In this document: positions 32,870 to 41,237 of the stretch, piece after piece
Layout of the letters: each line of letters begins with the position of its first letter
How positions within the stretch are numbered: the stretch's first letter is position 1
Source of the DNA: Clostridiaceae bacterium
GTDB lineage: Bacteria; Bacillota; Clostridia; Saccharofermentanales; DTU023
Assembly: GCA_012799695.1 (NCBI GenBank)
Contig: JAAZKT010000032.1
Span: 1-43,791 of the forward strand
DNA: 43,791 nucleotides
Direction: 5' to 3'
Program-made: the position numbers and the translations under genes
The notes under the pieces: generated by a model
What the model was told of the DNA's origin: nothing
Database searches by the model: none
Seen by the model: only the letters and a program-made list of their open reading frames with translations

Positions 32870-34885
32870 CTATGCTCCTGCATGGCGCCAATCGAGCTTT
32901 GAGCCTCTCGTAATGCGGAAACTGTTCGCGATGCAAATCAAAGTCACGCCGACATCGGCAAAAATAGCCGCCCACATTCCACCGATACCAAAGAAGCTCA
33001 AGACTACGACGGCGACTTTAAGACCCAATGCAAGGATAATGTTCTCTACGGCGATCCGCTTCGTTTTTCGGCTAATTTGTAGCGCTTCCGGTATCGCCGA
33101 GAGCTCGTCGCGCGTGAGCACTATGTCTGCGGCTTCAACGGCGGCGTCACTGCCGATGGCTCCCATCGCGATGCCGACATCGGCGATGCTTAGGGCGGGG
33201 GCGTCATTGATTCCGTCCCCCACGAAAGCGACGTTCATATTGTGTCTCTTTTCCGCGATGTCATCTTCTAGACGTTGCAGCTTACATTGCGGAAGAAGTT
33301 CGCCTTCATAACGGTCGATCCCCAAAACCTGAGCTTGTCTTTTTACGACGGACTTACGATCACCTGAGTACATGGCGAGCTTTTTTACGCCAAGCTTTTT
33401 CAATTTTCGCAAGATGGCGGGGATTTCTTCCCGTACTTCGTCTTCGAAGAGAAAACTTGCGAGAAGATCAACATCTGTCAGATAACCCAATACTCCCTCT
33501 TCAGTCCTCTCACTATCTCGCTTTTCTTCCACTCCACTACACATCGCAAAGAAAACGACGCTGAGACTCTCATCCGTTTCGGGTACAACAAGACCTATAT
33601 CAGACATTAAGCGGGTGTTGCCGATATAGAAGACAATGTCGTCGCGCCTGCCCCTTACCCCACGTCCGGGCAACTCTTCCAAATCCTGAACCTCCACCGT
33701 GGCGACCGTCTCGCCTCTTGCCTCCAACTGCTCGGCGAAACGACGTAATGAATCGGCGACGAGATGCGTCGATCCTCTCTCAAGAGCGAGCGCGAGGGCG
33801 AACAATTCATCTTCCGAAAAATGGTCCGTATAAGATTCGATCCGGCTGAGTTCCAGTTTTCCCGTCGTTAGCGTGCCGGTCTTGTCAAAAACAATCGTCT
33901 CAACTTGCGCAAAACGTTCAATGACATCTCCGCCCTTAATGACGATGCCGCGTGTTGAGGCCAAGCCTAAACCCGAAAAATAGCTGAGAGGGACCGAAAG
34001 CACGAGAGCGCAAGGACAAGAAATGACGAGGAGATTCAACGTCCTTTCAAACCACATCGAAAAAGGATCGCCCGTGATGAGAGGCGGTAGAACGGCAAAT
34101 AAAAACGCAAGAACGATGACAATCGGCGTGTAGTAGCGGGCAAAGCGTGAAATAAGGCGCTCCGTTTTGCCCTTGCGAAGTGACGCCTCATCGCTAAGCT
34201 CGATAATCCTGTAAAGGGTTGAATCATCTACAGTCGCATCGACCTTGGCACGCAGAACAGTATTTAAGTTCAAGCTGCCGGACATAATTTTGTCGCCCAC
34301 GTCAACGGCGACCGGCAAACTCTCTCCCGTCAGCGCTGAAGTATCGATCTCCCCGCGACCTTCAATGATTTCGGCGTCGAGCGGAATGCGAGAGCCTGCG
34401 GGAATAAGAATGATTTCACCGATCTCGACTTCGCTCGGATCTACCTCAACATGTTCACCATTGCGTTCAACAACGCAAATATCGACGGATAAATCGAGCA
34501 AGTCGGAAATGGATTTTCGTGACCGAAAGATGGCGATCGATTGCGCGTATTCGCCGATCTCGTAGAAAATCATGATCGCGGCCGCCTCCGGCCACTCGCC
34601 GATGGCAAGCGCGCCGAGACTGGCAAGCGACATGAGAAAAAATTCGTTCATCCAGTCCTTTTGCGTCAGCTTATTCCAAGCCGTACGCAAGACAGAAAAT
34701 CCGGCAATGCCGTAAGCGATGAGAAAGGTTGATTTTGTTAAAAGTTCAAGAGGAATATGCCATTCTATGCCGCGAATATTCGTTATTAGGAGGATCACCA
34801 ACCCGAAAAGAAAGAGCGTTAAGGCGACCTTGATCTTTTGCTTGTCATCCTGAATAAGTCTTTTGATCTTCTCCATGGCGGACAC
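32870..34885 (-). CDS. P1B-type heavy-metal-exporting ATPase (Zn/Cd type)
   Basis: A 671-residue pump. The metal-channel motif is CPC (290-292) in ISCPCALVLSVP, and the phosphorylation site is Asp334 in DKTGTLTTG. TGES in the actuator is in ALTGESLPVA, and the hinge is VGDGINDAPALSIADVGIAMG. Late helices with GLKVAVVVLSFFGIGGMWAAIFADVGV fit the Zn2+/Cd2+/Pb2+ subgroup (Lys in helix 7, Asp-x-Gly in helix 8). The usual His-Pro after the nucleotide domain start is His374-Leu375 (GSTHLVADSL), an unusual substitution. No N-terminal HMA domain exists; a separate HMA protein is encoded 5 bp upstream. The start is GTG 34885 or ATG 34876, neither with a clear Shine-Dalgarno sequence. Confidence 0.93.
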   Translation of the reverse strand: MSAMEKIKRLIQDDKQKIKVALTLFLFGLVILLITNIRGIEWHIPLELLTKSTFLIAYGIAGFSVLRTAWNKLTQKDWMNEFFLMSLASLGALAIGEWPEAAAIMIFYEIGEYAQSIAIFRSRKSISDLLDLSVDICVVERNGEHVEVDPSEVEIGEIILIPAGSRIPLDAEIIEGRGEIDTSALTGESLPVAVDVGDKIMSGSLNLNTVLRAKVDATVDDSTLYRIIELSDEASLRKGKTERLISRFARYYTPIVIVLAFLFAVLPPLITGDPFSMWFERTLNLLVISCPCALVLSVPLSYFSGLGLASTRGIVIKGGDVIERFAQVETIVFDKTGTLTTGKLELSRIESYTDHFSEDELFALALALERGSTHLVADSLRRFAEQLEARGETVATVEVQDLEELPGRGVRGRRDDIVFYIGNTRLMSDIGLVVPETDESLSVVFFAMCSGVEEKRDSERTEEGVLGYLTDVDLLASFLFEDEVREEIPAILRKLKKLGVKKLAMYSGDRKSVVKRQAQVLGIDRYEGELLPQCKLQRLEDDIAEKRHNMNVAFVGDGINDAPALSIADVGIAMGAIGSDAAVEAADIVLTRDELSAIPEALQISRKTKRIAVENIILALGLKVAVVVLSFFGIGGMWAAIFADVGVTLICIANSFRITRGSKLDWRHAGA

Positions 34886-34890
34886 CGAGA

Positions 34891-35112
34891 CTAGATTTGA
34901 AATTGCGCACTCGGTTCAATACGATCAAAAATAGCCTTACTCTCTTTGAGAATGCTTTCCTTCTTCTCGGAATCAAGCTTGATTTTCACGAGCCCCGTCA
35001 TGACACTGATACTCACATCGCCGACACCGTTCAATTTTCGAATTTCATCCTCGATCTTAGCGCAACAGGCGGCGCACGCTGTCCCCGTAAAACGCAGACG
35101 TATTGTTTTCAT
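34891..35112 (-). CDS. Stand-alone HMA (heavy-metal-associated) domain protein
   Basis: A 73-residue protein consisting of one HMA ferredoxin-like fold. The metal loop is GTACAACCAKIE (C-x-x-C plus an extra Cys), followed by IRKLNGVGDVSISVMTGLVKIKL and a final helix and strand. It likely acts as a metallochaperone or as a detached metal-binding domain of the pump encoded next. It is the middle gene of the operon, between the regulator and the pump. Confidence 0.9.
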   Translation of the reverse strand: MKTIRLRFTGTACAACCAKIEDEIRKLNGVGDVSISVMTGLVKIKLDSEKKESILKESKAIFDRIEPSAQFQI

Positions 35113-35143
35113 ACTCTCTCTTACCTTCGATACATATTCTTTC

Positions 35144-35530
35144 CTAGTAGACGCGTTCTTCCAAAATGTGCTCCAGCCCCATGTCGATGATCGTCTCGAC
35201 GTGCTCGTCCGCCAAACAGTAATACGACAGTTTGCCCTCTCTTCTATAGCGCACCAAGTTATTGGCGCGAAGAGCTCGCAGCTGGTGCGAAATCGCCGAC
35301 TGCGTCATGTTGAGAATCTCCGCCAAATGCATGACGCAGAGTTCTCCTTGCCGTAGCGCAGACAAGATCGAAAGCCTCGTACTGTCACCGAACATCTTGT
35401 ACAGGTCGGCTAGATCAGTCAGAAGCTCAGGGGGCGGCAAATTCTCTTTAATTTCAGCGAGCATGTCCTCCGTCATCTGACACGTGCTCTCCTCCCTCGC
35501 TTCACATGCCATCTTTTCTAATACCGTCAT
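35144..35530 (-). CDS. ArsR/SmtB-family metal-sensing repressor
   Basis: Three ATGs occur in a row; I choose the third (35530, 128 residues), with AGGAGG 8 nt upstream. The winged-helix core has FGDSTRLSILSALRQGELCVMHLAEILNMTQSAISHQLRALRANNLV. The alpha5 zinc site is complete and spaced as in SmtB: Asp108, His110, His121, Glu124. It also keeps Cys65 in ELCV and Cys9/Cys17 at the N-terminus, recalling the CadC alpha3N site, although the second Cys of ELCVC is Met. It should release DNA on binding Zn2+ or Cd2+ and so induce the HMA protein and pump. Confidence 0.93.
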   Translation of the reverse strand: MTVLEKMACEAREESTCQMTEDMLAEIKENLPPPELLTDLADLYKMFGDSTRLSILSALRQGELCVMHLAEILNMTQSAISHQLRALRANNLVRYRREGKLSYYCLADEHVETIIDMGLEHILEERVY

Positions 35531-35554
35531 CATCATCGCCTCCTCAAAACATTG

Positions 35555-35569
35555 TGAAATATCATTTCA
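35555..35569 (-). promoter_or_regulatory. Small perfect dyad in the leader of the metal operon
   Basis: TGAAAT-ATC-ATTTCA lies between the 12-2-12 operator and the AGGAGG of the regulator gene. It may be a second operator or an RNA hairpin; the arms are only 6 bp. Confidence 0.4.
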
Positions 35570-35573
35570 AACA

Positions 35574-35623
35574 AACACATGAACACTTGTTCATATGTTA
35601 AACATCTTCGTATCGCTTGTCAA
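35574..35623 (-). promoter_or_regulatory. Promoter and 12-2-12 SmtB/ArsR operator of the metal-efflux operon
   Basis: Minus strand: perfect -35 TTGACA (35618-35623), a 17-bp spacer and -10 TAACAT (35595-35600). An inverted repeat of 12-bp arms with a 2-bp centre spans 35574-35599, core ATGAACA-CT-TGTTCAT, with one mismatch in 12. It overlaps the -10 and the transcription start, which fits repression by the encoded ArsR/SmtB protein. Confidence 0.88.
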
Positions 35624-35734
35624 GTGTTTAAGACAACTAGAAAAGTTTACTTTACAAAGGCTCGGATTCCCTAGATTTTATTTTACTTGTTGTCTAGGCA
35701 CAATTATCTTGCCTTCGCGAATATTCCACCCGAT

Positions 35735-37123
35735 CTAGACAAACAAATCATCAATGCTTAGTAAAAGAGTCCCCTCTCTCTTGGCTCTTGCCTTAACGGG
35801 TTCGGAGTACTCTCCCTTGCTAAAGAAAATCATGTGTTTTTCTCGAACAGCTGGAAAGGCTTGCATGGATAAAACTAATTTATCGTAATCATCCATGACC
35901 ACCGTCTTGTTTCTATATTTGCATTCACAGAAGATGCCAGCGTCTCCTTTTTTGTTTAGAGCTAGAACATCGACGTCATCTTGCTTTTTGGTGGCAGGGT
36001 TGTTGCCCCACCATTTACCGATGCTATAAGGCACAAAGGGAAGTTCTCTTTTCATCGCTTCTAGCATTAGGTACTGCTTACAAATGTCTTCAAAAACCGG
36101 TCCCATATAATTTGAAAGATCCTGCATAATTTCATTTGCTGAATCGTCGACACCCAGCATTTCATAATAGCTTTTGTTAGTGAAAACATAGCGGTACCAA
36201 AAGCTATAGAAGTTGTCAGAAATCTTGTAAATCGCCCTTCGACTTCTTTCTGATTCACCGCAGGGAACCCATCGTTCCAGAATGCGTATTGTTTGCAAAG
36301 TTGAAAGATACTTTCCGACTTTTGATCTGTCTTCATGGATGCGGTCGGCAATTCGACTGGGGGTATTGCAACCGCCGGCAATGGCTTCCAAGATACTATT
36401 GTATACTGCAGGTTCCCGCAATTCTGTACGCAACAATATCTCGGGCTCATCATTCAAAAAGGCGCCATTTCGGAGAATCTCTTCAGCAATATTATCTTTA
36501 ATACTCTTAGAGTCAGTAAAGGCGTTTAGGTATCTGGGAATTCCGCCCAAAATGCCATAAGCGATCAATTTATCCTCATTGTCATAATTAGGGAAAAAAT
36601 CCGCACTCTCATAAAAATTAAAAGGTAGCACTTCTCTAGTCCCGGTCACTCTTCCAAATAGAGGACTTTTCTCCCCCATGACATCTCTAATCATGAAGCT
36701 GACACTCGATCCGCACAAGATCAAAAAAATTGGCATGGCTGACCAATGGTGATCAATTTCATGCTGAAGAGTACTCTTAATCGCAGGGTTGGTCTCGGCT
36801 AAAAAAGGAAATTCATCGATAATTAATGCAATTCTTCTGTCACCACCCTTTCGGGTGATATAGGAAAATGCATCTCCCCACGTCATAAAAGGAGCGATGA
36901 AATCACCGTCAAAATATCTTTGAAGGACTCTGGAAAAATCCAATAGATTTAAGGCATCATTTTTTTCCTGACAGGGGAAAAAGATGAGATCGTGCCGGCT
37001 TGCAAATTCTTGTAAAATCGTCGTCTTGCCAACTCTTCGCCGCCCATACATGACCAAAAACTCGAATCGATCACTCTCATACATATTTTCCAATTGATTG
37101 AGCTCATTTGTTCTTCCAATCAT
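35735..37123 (-). CDS. AAA ATPase with DUF234-type nuclease-like C-terminus
   Basis: A 462-residue protein. It has Walker A GRRRVGKTT at residues 27-35, Walker B RIALIIDEFPFLAE and sensor region LILCGSSVSFMIRDVMG. A winged-helix-like segment (~255-300, SRIADRIHEDRSKVGKYLSTL) precedes the DUF234 C-terminus. There, DDVDVLALNKKGDAGIFCECKYRNK gives a D...E-x-K arrangement like PD-(D/E)XK nucleases. The function of these solitary ATPases is not established; roles in defence or as selfish elements have been suggested. AAGGAG lies 6 nt upstream. The gene and its surroundings are A+T-rich. It is transcribed alone from a promoter full of palindromic repeats. Confidence 0.85.
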   Translation of the reverse strand: MIGRTNELNQLENMYESDRFEFLVMYGRRRVGKTTILQEFASRHDLIFFPCQEKNDALNLLDFSRVLQRYFDGDFIAPFMTWGDAFSYITRKGGDRRIALIIDEFPFLAETNPAIKSTLQHEIDHHWSAMPIFLILCGSSVSFMIRDVMGEKSPLFGRVTGTREVLPFNFYESADFFPNYDNEDKLIAYGILGGIPRYLNAFTDSKSIKDNIAEEILRNGAFLNDEPEILLRTELREPAVYNSILEAIAGGCNTPSRIADRIHEDRSKVGKYLSTLQTIRILERWVPCGESERSRRAIYKISDNFYSFWYRYVFTNKSYYEMLGVDDSANEIMQDLSNYMGPVFEDICKQYLMLEAMKRELPFVPYSIGKWWGNNPATKKQDDVDVLALNKKGDAGIFCECKYRNKTVVMDDYDKLVLSMQAFPAVREKHMIFFSKGEYSEPVKARAKREGTLLLSIDDLFV

Positions 37124-37153
37124 AGCGGACTCCTTACACAGATTAACGCCAAC

Positions 37154-37181
37154 AATATACTTACGAGTATATAACTTACAA
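37154..37181 (-). promoter_or_regulatory. Promoter of the DUF234 ATPase gene
   Basis: Minus strand: -35 TTGTAA (37176-37181), a 16-bp spacer and -10 TATATT (37154-37159), about 30 bp before the ATG. One palindromic unit lies in the spacer and one covers the -35. Confidence 0.65.
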
Positions 37182-37198
37182 GTAATATACTCATGAGT
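37159..37198. repeat. Three palindromic decamers at exact 15-bp spacing
   Basis: ACTTACGAGT (37159), ACTTACAAGT (37174) and ACTCATGAGT (37189) share the dyad consensus ACTYAYRAGT and start 15 bp apart. They span the promoter of the ATPase gene. They look like a multimeric operator; an iteron-like or nuclease-target role is an alternative. Confidence 0.75.
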
Positions 37199-37251
37199 AT
37201 ACTAAATCAAATAATGCCTTATTGCAAGTTGTGCGAGAAGAATGAATCCGT

Positions 37252-39132
37252 CTACGCCTGTCCCGCAAGATACATCTCGGCATAGTATCCGTTTTGCTCG
37301 AGCAATTCGCTGTGCGTCCCGACTTCTACGATTGTGCCGCTATCCATGACGATGATCCTGTCGGCATCTTGGATGGTGGAAAGACGATGGGCGATGATGA
37401 AACTTGTGGAATTGGCCGCCAGCTCTTTCATCCCATGCTGAATTAATAATTCCGTACGCGTGTCAACCGATGACGTGGCCTCGTCCAAGATAATGATGGG
37501 AGCTTTCTTAATCATCGCTCGAGCGATCGTTACGAGCTGAACTTCTCCCTGACTTAAATTGGACGCCCCTTCCGTTAAGACCGTGTCGTAACCTTGAGGC
37601 AACCGCTCGATGAAAGAATCCGCTCTGGCAAGCTCTGCAGCCTCTTTGATTCTTTCAAAATCGACATCCGCTAAGTCTTCGTTATCTGAAAGGTCCGCGC
37701 CGTAGGCGATGTTGTCCCTAATGGTGCCTGAGAAAAGCCACGTGTCCTGCAAGACCATGGAATATGCTTTTCGCAGCTCCTCGATCCGATACGTTTTGGC
37801 GTCTTTACCGTCAATGGAGATTTCCCCATCGCTTATCTCGTAAAAACGCATCAGCAAATTGACCAAGGTAGTCTTGCCGGCCCCAGTTCTGCCGACAATG
37901 GCGACCTGCTCTCCGGGCAAAACGCATAGATCAACCCCATCGAAGAGCAAGGTTTCAGTGTAACCGAATTCAACTTGACCAAATTCAATCTCTCCCCTAA
38001 CCTCGCGCGCGTCCATGTTTTCATCGCCCAGTTCGACGATCTCGTCGGCATCGAGAAAATTGAATACCCGCTCCGCCGACGCCAGGGCGGACATGATCGT
38101 ATTGAATATCCCGAGCACCTGATTGAATGGACTGCGAAGCATTTGCGTATATTGCAGAAAAGCCTGAAAGCCACCTAAGGACAGAACACCGTTGAGAACG
38201 TATCGTCCGCCTATGATGGCGAGCAATACGTAATTTGAATTCAAGATCAAATCGCCGGCAGGTCTCGTGATAAAAGAAACTAAGGAGGACTTCCATTCAC
38301 TGTCGTACAATTCTTCGTTGATTGCAGAGAGCTCGCTTTTCAACTCATCCCCGATATTGTAATGTTTAACGATATCTTCTCCGCGATAAGCCTCCTCAAT
38401 CCTTCCGTTAAAAACTCCTGTCAATTTGGCATTTTTCTGAAAGAGAGGCTTCGCTTTCTTGACAAGAAACTTAACCATGAAATATGAGACCGGTATGACG
38501 ATCATGGAGAGGAATGCCAGCAAGGGATTGATGCTGATCATCATGATGACAACGCCCACCAAAAGAACGAGCGCCGACAACGAACTCGTAAGTCCGCTCT
38601 GCAACGTATTCGCCACGTTGTCCAAGTCATTGCTAAGAAGCGAGACCATATCTCCTGCCGAAGAACGGTCGAAATAACTTAATGTGAGGCGATTGAGCTT
38701 GACCTGCATTTGATTTCTTAGGGATCTAATGACCTTTTGAGTGACCCGAACCATCAAAACATTTGAAAGGTAATTGGACACGAAATTCAAAACGTATAAA
38801 GCCAAGAGGAAGAGACCTATGCCTCCCAAAACCCTCCAATCGAGAACAGCCTTTTTCGTCAATACCCCGGTCAGAAGATTGATGATTTGCCCGATCATTC
38901 TCGGTATCATTATTTGGGCGAGCGAGGCGAGTAATGTGAGCAAGATTGCCGCCAAGAAAATCCACTTGAACGAGGCTAAATTTTTGAACAGCCTAAACAG
39001 CGTACCCTTGGCGTCTTTTGCATTACCCGACGTCAAGAGACCCGAGACGCGTCCCGCGCCGCCGACTCCTCTGGAAACTCCGGGCAGTCCTTCGTCTTTT
39101 TTATCGCCGTTATGCCTAGGTTCCGCACTCAT
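37252..39132 (-). CDS. ABC exporter half-transporter with a degenerate signature motif (heterodimer partner B)
   Basis: I choose ATG 39132 (626 residues), which overlaps the upstream stop as ATGA and has GAGGGGG upstream. An extended polar N-terminus (~45 residues) precedes six membrane helices (~50-340). The ATPase domain has Walker A VGRTGAGKTT, signature LSQGEVQ instead of LSGGQ, an intact Walker B with catalytic Glu (IIILDEATSSVD) and switch His (IAHRLST). It pairs with the upstream gene product. It resembles LmrCD/BmrCD/TM287-288-type heterodimers that export drugs, lipids or peptides. Confidence 0.93.
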   Translation of the reverse strand: MSAEPRHNGDKKDEGLPGVSRGVGGAGRVSGLLTSGNAKDAKGTLFRLFKNLASFKWIFLAAILLTLLASLAQIMIPRMIGQIINLLTGVLTKKAVLDWRVLGGIGLFLLALYVLNFVSNYLSNVLMVRVTQKVIRSLRNQMQVKLNRLTLSYFDRSSAGDMVSLLSNDLDNVANTLQSGLTSSLSALVLLVGVVIMMISINPLLAFLSMIVIPVSYFMVKFLVKKAKPLFQKNAKLTGVFNGRIEEAYRGEDIVKHYNIGDELKSELSAINEELYDSEWKSSLVSFITRPAGDLILNSNYVLLAIIGGRYVLNGVLSLGGFQAFLQYTQMLRSPFNQVLGIFNTIMSALASAERVFNFLDADEIVELGDENMDAREVRGEIEFGQVEFGYTETLLFDGVDLCVLPGEQVAIVGRTGAGKTTLVNLLMRFYEISDGEISIDGKDAKTYRIEELRKAYSMVLQDTWLFSGTIRDNIAYGADLSDNEDLADVDFERIKEAAELARADSFIERLPQGYDTVLTEGASNLSQGEVQLVTIARAMIKKAPIIILDEATSSVDTRTELLIQHGMKELAANSTSFIIAHRLSTIQDADRIIVMDSGTIVEVGTHSELLEQNGYYAEMYLAGQA

Positions 39133-40850
39133 CTGATTTCCCCCTCTTGGGATTTCAGCTGTGAAGCGAGAATTTCTTTGTAAACCTCCGAACATTCCGC
39201 CAATTCCTCGTGGCTTCCGCGGTCGAGAATTCTCCCTTGATCGAGAACAAAAATTTCATCAGCATGTCGAACGGTCGCCACGCGCTGAGCGATCACGAGG
39301 ACTCCACGATCCGCCAATTTCTCTTGGATGGCTTGCCTGATTTTCCTTTCGGTTGAATAGTCCAAAGCGGAGAAACAGTCATCAAATACATAGAAATCCG
39401 ATTCTCGAATGAGACCGCGGGCAATTGAGATTCTTTGCTTCTGCCCACCCGACAAGTTGACGGCGTTTTGAGCGATATGTGTGTCAAGTCCGTCTTGGGA
39501 TTCCCGGAAGAAATCTCCCATCTCTGCCATATCCAAGACTTCCCAAATCTCGTCATCCGTAGCATCCTTCTTGCCCGTTTGAATGTTTTCTCGAATGGTA
39601 CCTGAGAACAAAAAACTTGACTGTGGAACGAATGTAACGATCCGACTGATCTCTTCCCTCGGAAGGCTTTGAATATCATTACAGTTGAGGCAAATCTGTC
39701 CTCGATAGGCATCATAGTCTCTCAGTAACAATTTCAAGATGGTTGACTTACCGCTTCCCGTTGAACCGATAAATGCCTTCGTCTCGCCTTTCCTGAGACA
39801 GAACGTGATGCCTCCCAAAGCCGCCCTTCTGGAGCCGGGATAATAGAAATCAATATCCTCGAAACTGATTCCCTTTCTATCGGTTTCCAATACCCTCTCT
39901 TTGATCTCCAGAATCTCTTCTGTAGACAGAACTTCCGCGATTCGATCGATCGACACTTTCGACCTGGGGATGATGGTAATGATGGATGCGAATTGCTGAA
40001 TGTTATTCAAACTGATCGTCGCGTATTCAATCAGGCCAATCAGAACGCCAAGCTTGATCGTGCCTATTTGGACTCGCCCGCCGCTCAAAAACAAGATGAT
40101 GAGAATGAGAACATTGGTAAGGAGCAAAATGAGAGGGCTCAACAGCATCATCGTCGACTCCGATTTGACACTGGCCTCATACGCTTCTTCGGTCGCTTTA
40201 TCAAACTCTTTTATCTCGTAATCCGACTTGTTAAAGGCCCTAATGACGCGGATGCCCCGTATGTTTTCTCTGAATAGTTGATTGATTCGGTCAATCGAAA
40301 GGCGAATGCGGGAATATTGCGGGAGGGCTCTCGTCGTCAGGAGTAAACCTATAACCAAGATTGCCGGTATGACAATCAGAATGATTGAAGCCAACTTGGC
40401 ATCGAGTGAAAAGGAAACGACAAGCGCCCCGATAACCGTAACGGAAAGGGTGAATATTTTCCTTAAAGATAAGTCAATGAAGTTCGCCACTTGTTTAACA
40501 TCATTGACTGTTCGCGTAATCAACGTGGAGTTGGAAAAGCCCGTCCTCGTCTCCTTGGACCAGTCGACGATCTTTTCGAACAAATCACATCTTAGATCTC
40601 TCGATATCCCCGCCGTGACCTTTGTGAGGAAGTAGATCGAAATCAATAACGACACGATGTTTACAACGGTCGCCGCTAACATCAGCAGTCCACGATGCAC
40701 GATGGCATTCATGTTCCCCGCCATGATTCCGGAGTCAACAATGTCCACCATCAAGCGCGGTATGAAGAGCTGTGAGAATACCCAGATGGTCGCGAAGAAC
40801 AGCTGTCCGGCAATATATCTCGTGTATTTTTTAGCGTATCGTATCAGCAC
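39129..40850 (-). CDS. ABC exporter half-transporter with a degenerate ATPase site (heterodimer partner A)
   Basis: A 573-residue protein with a GTG start and a weak ribosome binding site. It has six membrane helices (~15-310) and an ATPase domain with Walker A IGSTGSGKST and a perfect signature LSGGQKQR. The Walker B is followed by Asp instead of Glu (YVFDDCFSALD) and the switch residue is Gln (IAQRVAT). Together with the partner gene this gives one complete and one degenerate ATP site, the hallmark of heterodimeric exporters. It is the first gene of the pair. Substrate unknown. Confidence 0.93.
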   Translation of the reverse strand: MLIRYAKKYTRYIAGQLFFATIWVFSQLFIPRLMVDIVDSGIMAGNMNAIVHRGLLMLAATVVNIVSLLISIYFLTKVTAGISRDLRCDLFEKIVDWSKETRTGFSNSTLITRTVNDVKQVANFIDLSLRKIFTLSVTVIGALVVSFSLDAKLASIILIVIPAILVIGLLLTTRALPQYSRIRLSIDRINQLFRENIRGIRVIRAFNKSDYEIKEFDKATEEAYEASVKSESTMMLLSPLILLLTNVLILIILFLSGGRVQIGTIKLGVLIGLIEYATISLNNIQQFASIITIIPRSKVSIDRIAEVLSTEEILEIKERVLETDRKGISFEDIDFYYPGSRRAALGGITFCLRKGETKAFIGSTGSGKSTILKLLLRDYDAYRGQICLNCNDIQSLPREEISRIVTFVPQSSFLFSGTIRENIQTGKKDATDDEIWEVLDMAEMGDFFRESQDGLDTHIAQNAVNLSGGQKQRISIARGLIRESDFYVFDDCFSALDYSTERKIRQAIQEKLADRGVLVIAQRVATVRHADEIFVLDQGRILDRGSHEELAECSEVYKEILASQLKSQEGEIR

Positions 40851-40901
40851 TTATACTTTTACTTTCGGCAATTCATTAATACATGAATCTCTTATGCGTC
40901 C

Positions 40902-40944
40902 ATCATACCACCGCAGCGTCGCTTCATTACCATCGTAACGTTAC
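40902..40944 (-). promoter_or_regulatory. Extended -10 promoter and palindrome upstream of the ABC exporter pair
   Basis: Minus strand: TGGTATGAT gives an extended -10 (TATGAT at 40902-40907) with no -35 at 17 bp. A perfect 10-bp palindrome GTAACGTTAC lies at 40935-40944, roughly where an activator or repressor would bind. The leader to the GTG at 40850 is ~45 nt. Confidence 0.45.
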
Positions 40945-41203
40945 AAGGCTCTCCGAATCTAAAAACTGAACACTTTTGAGAGGCAAAGAACGTTAGAATA
41001 TCGTTAAAATCTAATCGGAATGAGCTCTCTCAGCGCCCCAAAAATTTTACAAAAGAAGAATTTATCAATTTGATCGCTATGCTAGAGTATTTTGCAGAAG
41101 ACATGCTCGTACGATTGCATATAGAACAGGACAATGTGATTCGTGAAGAGATATTTTCTATCCGCGGAAGAGTACATTTTATTAATAGCCGAAAGAGATG
41201 GAG

Positions 41204-41221
41204 CAGACAATGTAATGTCTG
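41204..41221 (+). promoter_or_regulatory. Inverted repeat just before the pfkA ribosome binding site
   Basis: CAGACA-N6-TGTCTG is a perfect 6-6-6 dyad ending 5 bp before the GGAG of pfkA. It could be an operator or a small leader hairpin. The remaining leader (40945-41203) carries no promoter I trust. Its frame is open upstream of the pfkA start, which I judge incidental. Confidence 0.4.
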
Positions 41222-41237
41222 TGTAAGGAGAAACAAC

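Noticed and set aside
35670-35698. CCTAGA ... TCTAGG inverted repeat after the DUF234 gene
   Set aside because: Arms of 6 bp with a 17-base loop and no T-run on the minus strand; could be chance in A+T-rich DNA.
37159-37198. Possible short CRISPR-like array
   Set aside because: Units are only 10 bp with 5-bp gaps and are palindromic; no cas genes nearby. A promoter operator array explains it better.
40980-41237. Open frame continuous upstream of the pfkA start (TTG at 41070 and earlier)
   Set aside because: Phosphofructokinases begin at the MDNQQGKRIGVLTSGG region and the ATG at 41238 has a well-placed GGAG. No supported start exists upstream.
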